In this document: in pieces, positions 55,441 through 64,000 of the stretch
How the letters are laid out: the number at the start of each line of letters is the position of its first letter
Numbering within the stretch: position 1 is the first letter of the stretch
Source of the DNA: Undaria pinnatifida
Taxonomy: Eukaryota; Sar; Phaeophyceae; Laminariales; Alariaceae
Length of the DNA stretch: 64,000 bases
Direction of reading: 5' to 3'
Assembly (NCBI GenBank): GCA_012845835.1
Contig: JABAKD010000001.1
Coordinates: 12,173,501-12,237,500, forward strand
Position numbers and translations under genes: made by a program
Notes under the pieces: model-generated
Databases searched by the model: none
Seen by the model: the letters and a program-made list of their open reading frames with translations, nothing else
What the model was told of the DNA's origin: nothing

Positions 55441-58400
55441 GACGCCACCCTGCGGCGCGCTCGGCGCCTACGCCGCAAGAGACTCGCGCAGGGGGTCGTT
55501 GCGCACTGGAAGCGCTTCGCCATGGAGGGCATAGCCGACGCTCGCGCCCGTGCCCATGCATCCGACGCTCGAACGCAGCGTCGCGCCTTGGCTCGTTGGC
55601 GGCGCGGGGTCGACGAGATGCGCTCGCGCCGCTTGTGGAGCACGGCGGCCGCAGGCCGCCGCCGCTTCCTTGCCGAGTCACGCGGGTTCTCCACATGGTT
55701 GGCCGCGACGCGGGCTTCCCGCGAGCGTCGGCTACTTCGCTCGGTGGCAGCGGCGGCAGCGGGGGCGGAGGCGCTACAGACGGCCGCAGGTATCGCGGCT
55801 GCGTCCCGCGGCTTCCGCCGCTGGCGAGCGTTCGCGACCGCCGCGCGAGCGCGGCGGAAGAGCGCGCGCTGTGCGCGCGCCCACGATGCCCGCGGGCGGG
55901 CTACCCTGGCCCTGCACCGCTGGCGGGGGCACGCCGCAGTTGCAGCCGCTCGAAGGGGCGTAGAGGCGGCAGCGGTGAGGGCGTGGGCGGCGGGGAGGCT
56001 ATGCTTTGGACTGGCGGCATTGCGGCGGCACGCGGAAAGGCGCCGGTTAGGTTCCGCCTCCCGTGACAGGGCTGATCGCGCGCGCCGGCGGCTGCTAGGA
56101 ACGAGGGGGCTCTGTACGCTGGAGGACGCGGTGCTAACGAGGGAAAGGGAGCGGGACATCGTGGCCGGGGTGGAGGCTGGGCGGGCGCGGGCGGCACTGC
56201 TGGTGTGGGCACGGTGGGCTGCGTTGAGGACGGCGGCAGCGCGGCTGCTAAGAGCCGCGCGAGCCAACCAGGCGAGGATTTCGTAGAGAGGAAAGGTGTT
56301 CGTTTGTCCGTCGGTCCGCCTTCGCGAGATGGGAGATTATGGCATTGGTTTGTTGTTTTTTTGGGGCTACCTTCTACACTACACATCCGCGCGTACTGAC
56401 CAGGCGAAGGTGTCGTGGAGATGAGGTGGTTCGTTTGTTCGTCTGTTGGTCGCCACGAGTGGGGACGTTAGGCTAGAGTCTTGGTTAGTTTGCACTACAG
56501 TACGCAACATCACTTGAAAAAATTGGTTCCTAGTTAATGTATTCGCTCGACTCCTATGTTTTTTGTAGTATACTGAAATGAGTCCACCCGCCCCCACCCC
56601 CGCCCCCACCCCGGCCTACACCTCCGTATCTTGGCCCGTTGCAAAACACCGTTGTGTTACAGGCTATTGTCTACGCATCGCGGATGAATTCCGGGAGGGC
56701 CCGGCGGGCGGTTACACGATGGTTTCGGTTCAGTGCGAACCGGCGACGTTTTCGCCGCCTTCTGGCCGACCGTGCGATTATCCCGCTACCGGTAGACCCG
56801 TTTATTCCCCCGTCTCCATCCCCGCCCCCTTCCCCGCCATCCTCTTTCTGGAATGGAAGTGGTCGTTTGTCCTTCCGAAGGAGTCCGCTTGATAGGGGTA
56901 GAATTCCTTTCATCCCCCCCTGCCCCCCCCCACGTAGGAAACCTGTCGGCCCTCCCCAGTGCCGCTACGGTCGCAACCACCGAAAAGAAAACCAGAATCA
57001 AGACGTAGATCAAGACCAAAGCCGAAACGACCGGAAGGCGTCTGCTGCGCGGTTGGAGGCAGCGGTAGGGACGGGGGCGTTGAACGGAGCGGAGGAACCC
57101 GCCGCCGTTGGCCGGGCACGCGCGTTAGCATCTCTACGGCGGTGGCGGCAGGGGTTTACACATAGGCAGGGGAGGCGGGAAGCGGCCGGGCTTGCGGAAG
57201 GTTTCCGGGATCACGTGCTCCTCCTGCGTCACCACGAGTCTTGGAAGGCGTCCACTAGGCAGGGGAAAGCGGCGGCGGCGGTAGCTGCCGCCGCGACGGA
57301 ATTAGGACGGCGCGCTAGGATGCGACGGGCGCTACTGGACCTAGCGAGGGGGGTGGAGGACGCGGTGGAGAGGCGGGAGGTGGAGCGGCCGCGCCTGCGG
57401 CAAGCTTTCGGAGCGTGGGCGGACCTGGTGGAGGAGCGGGCCATGGAGAGGTACCAGCGGGAGGAGGAGAGGATGGGTCGCGACAGGTGGGGTTTGTTCC
57501 GTTGTTTCTCCAAAATTGCGTTTTTTCTAGGAGACAGAGGGGGATGAGCAGGTTTTTTATGTTGTTTTTCGCCCAAAGGTGTTTTCCTAGGCGGGAGGGA
57601 TATACCATGGGGGCGACAATTGGTTGGTTAATTTTTGCCTTCAGACATCTTCTCTAGGAGGGGTTGGAGTTCCGTTGTCGTAATGGGGTGGGTGGGCGGG
57701 GGTGATGACCTACCGGACTCATAGTATGATGAACCCTTCTGCACTTGGAACCGGGGCGGGGGCGGGGGGAGTCGGTGGACGTATGGTGGCGTTGCGTTTC
57801 CGTAATCCTTCTGCAGTCGGAAGGGGCTAGTTTATTTCGTGGGTACGTAGATAGAGCCTACGGGAGCCAGCCAGCGCTTCCCTTCGTCCTCTCGTGCCTG
57901 GCACCTTAGTTTATCTTTCAATCTTTAATTTTTGCTTGTTCTGTGTTTGTTTGTTTGTTCGTTCGTTCGTTCGTCCATCCTTTTGTTTTTTGTTTTTTCG
58001 TTTATCTTTTACTTGAGTTCATTCTGGTTTTGATGGCTCTTTCTTTTAATTCCTGTTTGGTCATTCTGTTTCTTCCCCTTCACTTAGTGTTCTTTCATGC
58101 TTCATTCCTATTTTTGTTTCTCTTCTTGTTTCAGTTCCGCGTGTTTTTCTTCTGCTTTAGTTTCCCTGCCCGTCTGCCGTCGATCGGTTCCTTTTTAGCC
58201 TGTGTGTGCTTACCATGGTTGTGTATCTGTTTTCTTACCAAGGTACAACGCTCGTCGGTGACTCCTACCGCGCTTGCCCTGATCTCTTGCCCGAACAGGC
58301 AATCGCTGCGTCTCGCGCTCGCGGCGTGGCAGAGACGTACCCACGAGGCTGTCGTGGCTCGAAAGCGGTTGGCGGACGGGACGAAGATGCGGCGCAACCG

Positions 58401-61228
58401 GTGCCTTTTCGCAGGGATGTGGGGATTGGAGCGCGCAGCGGTGGAGGCTAAGCGCTGGAGGAAGCAGGCGGAGGTTACGCTAGCCGTATCGGACAGGTGT
58501 GAAGGGTGCAATGCTTGTTGCTTCCTGTGTGTTTTTATCTTTTTTTCAATGCTTGCACTAATGCTAAAGTGATCCAACGCTAACTCTCAGTAGGTTGCCC
58601 CCCCCCCCCCCCCCCCCCCCCCAATTGTAGATCTTTACGATTTTGGTCCTTGGATGTTTTATCTTCCTGCCATTTGTTACTAGGAAAGATCGGCTCAATT
58701 CAGCGGGCTCAAGCCTCCCTGCTTTGACCAACTGGTTGACAGCCCACACCAAACTCCTCATTTACATAATCATTCCGAGGATTTTCCCAGGTTTTCGCGG
58801 TTGCCGCTATTACTTGAGGGCTGGGGTTAGGGTTCAGCCACACTATCTCCCCAAAATGTTTTCATTCCAAGAAATTTCGGAGGCGTTTGCGACGAGGGTA
58901 GGGTAAGGGCCAGGGCTTGTGGTCAAACACATCTCAACTACTTTGTTGAATCTGGGCCCGGGGCTGTACTCTTACACCCCTCGACAGGTCCGCGAGTTGC
59001 GCCATACTCATTTTTGCGGGCTTATCCCCTGCACCCCCCCCACTGCCCCAATCCACACTCACCCCCCTCACCCCCCCCCCCCCCGTCCTCTGTGTATGCG
59101 ACCCCTGTTCCCCGCAGGAGGCGTTCGGTGGCTGCACTTCGGGTGTGGAGGGCGGCGGCCGCAAGTTCTGCCTCGAGACGATTGGCCAACCAGATGGCCA
59201 GGGCGAAGGTGTGGAAGCCCCGGGAAAATATCAAACATATGCCCTTCTCCCCACTCCCCACCCTAAATAGCGGAGGCGTTGGTCCCTGTGGGTATGTTAT
59301 ATAGCCGCGTTAACTCGTATTTTGTTGTGGCGGTGGTATTTTTTTCTTGTTTTGGGTGTTGGGTGTGAGGGGGGATGGGTGAGGCGAATGGGGTAGTGGG
59401 GGGAAGAGGGGGGCGGGGGGGGCAGTGTACTCATTTCATGCATAGCCATAGTCTTGAAGAACCATTGACCCTCGCATCCCTTCAATACCGGGACGGAGCA
59501 CGTCTGGTTTCAACGACCAGGCAGACATCGCGTGCAGCAAGCGCGAATTGCCGTGAGGTGTTCGGCGAGTCGCATGAAGGGTGAGCTGCATCCTACTAAG
59601 ACGGATGACAATGGAGAGTATGGCCAAAAGGTTTCCAATTTTTTTTATTTTGGGGTTATTTGCTGAAAGATTCCGGGTAACGTCACTTTGGGGAAGAAAT
59701 GAGTAAAATGCTTTTTTTCTGGCTCTTTTTTGGTCATGCGGTCGAAGAGGTCAATTTGTCTATTTTTCATCAAGCCTTGATCAACACTGCCCACCAAACA
59801 CGACTGATCTTTGATCTCGAGAAAGAGACAACCCATGGTCACTCCTCTTCGTTTTAGGCAAGGCCACATGAGTGTAGGTAACAGCGCTGAAGAGTTCATC
59901 TCGATCCATGCCCTAGGGCGTGAGAGGTTGCTCGTGTTATCCTGTGGTCTTCCGTCGCATCCTCTCAAAATTCTGTCTTTCGCCCGTTAGGAGACGATAG
60001 AGAGTTTTTGTCTCAGCGTCTACACACCAGCCGCCAAATATGTTTATAGCAGAAGCCTGATCGACGCCCGCCACAAATCACCGGCCGTAGAGTGAGCGCT
60101 GTGCACCAAGGGGGGGTCGGAGCCCCTAACGAGCTCGCCACGTTCAGAGTTCACGACGCTGCCGTTGATTTCGTCGAACGAAGTGTGTGGAGAACACGAA
60201 ATTGCGCCGCGTCTAATCCAAGACCTGCTTGACATTTTTTCAGGCCGATGTTGGCCAAGATCGCCGCGAGAGATCGTTTTTTCCCGGAATTCTGGAAAGT
60301 GTCGAAAGAAAATTCTACCAAATTGGGTCCATAGGCGACCGTTCAGTCAAAGATTGGCTGGGATCTTCGGGAATTTCAAACTTTTGGCCTTCCACTGTCA
60401 CCGGTCTAAGAACCACTTGCGAGGCGGACTTCGCCGCCTCGTGCATACTTTCTTGCATATCGGGTGACGCCTTTGAATAATTTTATGTGTGGAGGGGGCG
60501 AGTTGGGCGGTTTAAGGAAGGGAGTGGGGAGAATCGCTTCGAGGAGTTGCCGAACATTTGCGAGCGGGGATAAGGGACAGGGAGCGGGTTTAATGATAGT
60601 TCCGCGTTGTCGTCGACGGGATCTAGTGCAGTGTACGAGTTGGACTTCGACGCGAGGCCATCTTTTTTTTGTTTTTGGTGGGAAGGGGGTTGTTGCTTCA
60701 ATGTTCCCAGCCCCCCTCCACACTACCCCGTGACCTCTCATTTCCCGCTTCTCCTCTAACCGCCCTCCCCTTTCCCCCTCCCGGTATTGTAGGGATGCGA
60801 GGGTCCATCGTCTAACAGAATAAGGCCATGCGTGACAATGGTCACCACCACCCCCCACGATCCGGTCAACCCGCCCCACCCCCCCATGTCCCCATCCCCC
60901 TTGTTCATCCAAATATCTCCACCCCCACCCTACTCCGCTCCCCCGCACTCCCTACCAGGCCTCCAAATCTTTCGCTCTTAGGACTGTGAGGGCATGGCGG
61001 GAGAGGGCGGAGTTGCAGGCAGCCCGGAAGGCGGTTTTCTCCGCAAGGGTGGCCTCTGCTGCGGTAATCCTGGCCAAGGGTAGGTTACGCCGCTCCCTCG
61101 GCCGCTGGCGAGAGGTGCACGGCTCCGCACGGGTCGCCGCCATCGGCCGCGCTCGGGCCAAAGGCCACGCGCAACGGAATGTTCTTGGGAAATTCTGGCG
61201 GGCCTGGATGGCCGCGCGAGACCTGCAG
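55441..61228 (+). CDS. SFI1: SFI1-like centrin-binding repeat protein, five exons, partial
   Basis: Exons: 55441-56271, 56663-57486, 58299-58496, 59118-59208, 60959-61228; 2,214 nt, 738 residues, phases consistent (0, 2, 2, 0, 0). The protein is a long Arg/Ala-rich helix with about 17 repeats of roughly 25-40 residues centred on an aromatic: VVAHWKRFA, ALARWRRGV, GFSTWLAAT, GFRRWRAFA, ALHRWRGHA, AVTRWFRFS, SLRRWRQGF, AFGAWADLV, ALAAWQRRT, ALRVWRAAA, TVRAWRERA, SLGRWREVH, FWRAWMAAR. This is the Sfi1 repeat pattern, in which each helix binds one centrin at spindle poles, centrioles and basal bodies. The first exon has no nearby start, so upstream exons exist. The gene continues past 61,228. The first donor is read as CAG/gcgagg (GC type), since the frame stops 13 bases later. 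Confidence 0.8.
56255..56460. repeat. Short duplication at the first SFI1-like donor
   Basis: The sequence around the inferred donor (CCAACCAGGCGAGGATTTCG ... GTTCGTTTGTCCGTCGGTC) recurs about 120 bases downstream (CTGACCAGGCGAAGGTGTCG ... GTTCGTTTGTTCGTCTGTTG). In the second copy the same spot reads GCGAAG/gtgtcg, a possible GT donor. Confidence 0.65.
59400..59610 (+). repeat. Poly-G-led dispersed repeat, partial copy
   Basis: A G tract is followed by TACTCATTTCATGCATAGCC, the CCGGGACGGAGCACGTCTGG block and GCCGTGAGGTGTTCGGCGAG, ending AGCTGCATCC. It lies in an intron of the SFI1-like gene, 190 bases after exon 4. Confidence 0.8.
59615..60780. other. SFI1-like intron; no exon recognised
   Basis: There are short open frames on both strands (for example minus 59,968-59,645 and plus 60,165-60,467), none with family motifs. 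Near 60,400-60,470 the words ACCACTTGCGAGGCGGACTTCG and GTGCATACTTTCTTGCAT recall the inner part of the poly-G-led repeat. Confidence 0.4.
60785..60860 (-). repeat. Poly-G-led dispersed repeat fragment
   Basis: On minus: ACCATTGTCACGCATGGCCT followed by GATGGACCCTCGCATCCCTA and CAATACCGGGAG. It precedes the acceptor of the last SFI1-like exon by about 100 bases and contributes the C-rich tract there. Confidence 0.65.
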
Positions 61229-64000
61229 GTGCGCGCCGCGACAGTATTTCAACCTTTGTTGATGTTGGAAACCCTTAGGTATACCAGAGGCGGTACTAAA
61301 AATCTGACGGGTTAAGGGGTTCGCTCGAGACACGGTGGGAAATGTGCGGAGTTGGAAGTGGGAAGTGCGAAGCGGGAAAACGGAAGCTGCAGGAGGCAGG
61401 GATCGGGGCTAGCAGAAGAGGTTGCCAGGGGGGACAAGGGGGGGGATTGGCATGTCTGGTAAAATATTCGCGGGGTTTTCCTCGGATGCATTGAGGCATG
61501 TTTTGAGTGTTTTTTTTGTGATCAGGTAGCGCCGTGTTGTGAAGAATACCATCGCAGACTGTTTGGCGTTCTGTGTTCCTCGAAACGTCCATTTTCATGG
61601 AAGGCCACAATCCACATGCCAATGTGCACGTGGCGTTATTTTTGTTTGGTGAACCGTATCACCGGCGTGTCTTTGTGTTTATTATCTGGGTTGGAGTAGC
61701 TACAGCTGCTGCTGCTGCTCTTGCGGCCTCTGCTTCTTATACTGTGAACGGTCGTAGTGCCGCTGCTGCAATTACGGCTGCTTCTGATTGTATTTAGTGC
61801 CTCCACTGAAGTAGGTGGTTACTGCTGCTGACCAAGGGTATGATAGGGGGGGGGGCACTTTTAGCGTTTCTTTTTTCAGCCGCTCCGAGCCACTGACGTG
61901 AATGTGGGTACCGGTTTTGTGATTTTAGAATTTGCGATGCGCACTGCAATGGAGTTGCTTGCTACGCCACGCCGGCAAGGCGAGTTTAACGCCGTTTTTG
62001 AGCGGCCTAAGCTTGTGGTATGTAGTGACAATTGGAGTGTGGTACCCCTCCTCTCCGTAGCTTTGGTATGTTGCTGCTCTTCTATTACTTTCAATGCTGC
62101 TAGTGCCGGTAAACACTGCAGCTATTGCTGCCGCTGTTATTGCTGCTGCAGTTTTTGTGCGGCTGTTAATGTCGTTGCCTGGTAATACTACTGCTGCAAA
62201 TGTGGCAGCTGCCAACCTTGCTGCTGCAAATAACGCTGCCGCAAATATGACTGCTGACTACCAGGTATGATATTGCTGGCGCTATTGTGGTGTGGCTATT
62301 AATAGTGCTACTGATGCGACCTGGCCGTAACATTGACGTCGCTTTTGCTCATAACAATATCATAGTACCTGTTAGCACACACCCTGGGAGTAAACAGGCG
62401 TGTTTTTCGCGGGAGCTGATGTTATTGCCGCTGCCGCCACCGTTACTGCCTCCCGCCGCCGCAACCTCCCGGGTTTTGCAGAGGAAGCGAAAGGCGTTTC
62501 GAGTCGGGGTGAAGGCCCGGAACCGGGTTTCTCTACAGCAGCAGGCGTTTGCAGCCCTGTCATCAGGTTTGTGTTGGTGTTGTATGCGGGCCGTGTGCAC
62601 CCGTGCAAGGATTTTGGCCTTCCTCTACGGCACCGTCCTGACGTGGTAGCATCTTGTACTTTTTATGCACGTAAAGTTTCCCACACATCGTACAGAAGTC
62701 GATCTAGATGTTTCTGGATGCCGTACTTGCACGTATGCCGTTGTGATATGCTGTGCAACAGCCGGATAATATAGAACCCGCCCGGCAAACAATCGAGGCT
62801 AAGGTAGGGCGGGGGGCGGGGGGCGTACTCATTCGTTTCTTGCCTTAGTCATTTGACCATTGACCACGCATCTCTTTCGGAACGGAGCATGGGTCACTTT
62901 AAGCCCTTTAAAGCCCCAAAGCCCCCCTATACCATTTCCAAGTAATTTCCCCCCAAAAACAGTTTTCCGGTTGTAAGGTCGTTAAGGGCCTCTGTTTTCA
63001 GCGGCTTAGAGCTACTCGCGCGAATGTCTAACCTGTTTTTTTTCAGTATTTGGGGCTTTTGTACTTTTCGCTTTCACGATAAGTGCTGCCACCATGGAGG
63101 CGTTTTATCACGCCGCGCCAACAAAGTATTTATTGAAGCCGTTCTTGAACGAGGACAAGAGCCTGTGGCGCGTTTCGCCTAACCTGGGGATGGAAAATGG
63201 GGGTCCCCTGATGTAGCTTTGGTCTAATGTGTTGGCAAGAGGCTTTTCAAAGCGATTCTGCCCGGGCAACATGATCGAGATCATGCAGGCAAATGTTAAT
63301 ATGGGATACTCTACCCCTGCCGGTAGATCGTGGAATGGCCATCTGATCTGTTCGTTACCAGGTATGTTTATGTTGCTCTTTGTATGCGTGTACGGTATAT
63401 CTTTGTCTTGTTTTGTGCGCGTGGTCTGTGTTCTTGTGTGAGCGTATATCGTTGTGCTGTACTTGGCATTCACGTATATATTTGTATTTTTTTGTGTGTG
63501 CACCTTCTGGTCGTATGCGTGTACTGTATACCATTCTGCGCCATATGTATTTCTAGTTGTATGCGAGTATCGTGTAATATCAGGATATCGCATCACCTCG
63601 GATTAAGTTTTGGAGACGATTTCCTCCAAACTAACAGGGGCGCACGCCATCGAAATGGCGGAGTTGGAAATATGTCGCCGAGATCTTTCTGTAGACGCAA
63701 CGCTCGTTATGTGTACTTTCCCCGTTGTCAAGGAAAACACGTCGTAATTTCGTCCGTGTGTGGGTTACCTTGCCTGTTTTATGGAACAGTGTGTGTTCTT
63801 CACCTGAAACTGGTATTTGCACCCATCTACATCTAGCACAACCAGACTGGTGTCCATGCCGACGCCTCCTCCTGGAGAAACGCGCGCTCTGTGGTCACAA
63901 ACTACGAGACAAAGATAGGCGTTGTAAAGACAGCAAGGTGATTTGGTTTGTCCATGCAATGCCAACCGCATTGGACGCGAGGGAAAATCGTATGCAAGCC
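61229..64000. other. Probable SFI1-like intron and repeats; weak exon candidates
   Basis: A possible further exon at 62,482-62,566 follows TTTTGCAG. It gives RKRKAFRVGVKARNRVSLQQ in phase 0, which suits the charged helical style of the SFI1-like protein, but it lacks a tryptophan core. A Kozak-like ATG at 63,093 opens MEAFYHAAPTKYLLKPFLNE, unrecognised. A GCTGCT-rich stretch lies at 61,690-62,250. A short poly-G-led repeat (62,815-62,885) and a 90-bp palindromic MITE (62,898-62,986) are present. The last 200 bases resemble 32,720-32,790 (CCCATCTACATC.AGC). Confidence 0.4.

Noticed and set aside
57943-58298. Phe/Leu-rich frame that looks like membrane segments
   Set aside because: It is T-rich intron sequence before the acceptor at 58,298; only the part from 58,299 fits the SFI1-like protein.
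61880-62185. Possible exon after a TTTTTTCAG acceptor
   Set aside because: The start (GCCGCTCCGAGCCACTGACG) resembles a repeat near 62,998 and no SFI1 repeat motif follows, so it is more likely repeat sequence.
63108-63596. 162-codon frame on the minus strand
   Set aside because: It contains a stretch rich in Thr/His/Tyr from CA/TG-rich sequence, no family motif and no codon bias.

Overview
This is a nuclear eukaryotic window. It shows three multi-exon genes with GT-AG (and two probable GC-AG) introns of 0.3-3.4 kb, many short inverted-repeat transposons, a decayed LINE, and long simple-sequence and poly-G/C tracts. A radial-spoke gene implies an organism that builds motile flagella. Long introns, GC-rich exons with Gly/Ala/Ser-rich inserts and abundant CAG and poly-G/C tracts fit a brown alga (Ectocarpus-like stramenopile). 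That assignment is inference; no marker gene proves it.

Layout. 1-10.3 kb is intergenic: a 5'-truncated LINE (about 1.54-2.65 kb), one isolated exon of a ricin-B-type beta-trefoil lectin fold on the minus strand (4415-4643), and two copies of a CGGGTC-rich non-autonomous transposon. One copy (7600-9193) is complete, with 18-bp inverted ends and a perfect 8-bp target duplication. From 10,356 to 37,506 (+) runs a giant microcephalin-like gene of 17 recognised coding exons. All splice phases agree and give 2,790 residues, with only the start exon missing. The order is BRCT, long low-complexity regions, a split RanBP2-type zinc finger, AT-hook-like repeats, then two C-terminal BRCTs. 37.5-42.5 kb is repeat-filled intergenic DNA. 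From 50,725 down to 42,488 (-) lies RSPH9, radial spoke head protein 9: six exons, 254 residues including the stop, N-terminus not found. 50.7-55.4 kb holds a 660-bp TAC repeat and no certain gene. From 55,441 (+) runs an SFI1-like centrin-binding repeat protein: five phase-consistent exons, 738 residues, both ends open. 61.2-64 kb is probably its further introns plus repeats.

The three genes all belong to centrosome, basal body or axoneme biology. MCPH1 links chromosome condensation, DNA damage and centrosomes; RSPH9 is an axonemal radial spoke head subunit; SFI1 is a centrin scaffold of spindle poles and basal bodies. RSPH9 and the SFI1-like gene are head to head; the MCPH1-like gene and RSPH9 are tail to tail. 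Most sequence is intronic and intergenic and is built from at least seven short dispersed repeat families and many local tandem duplications.

Exon boundaries were read by eye from splice signals, reading-frame continuity and remembered family motifs. No alignment was run.
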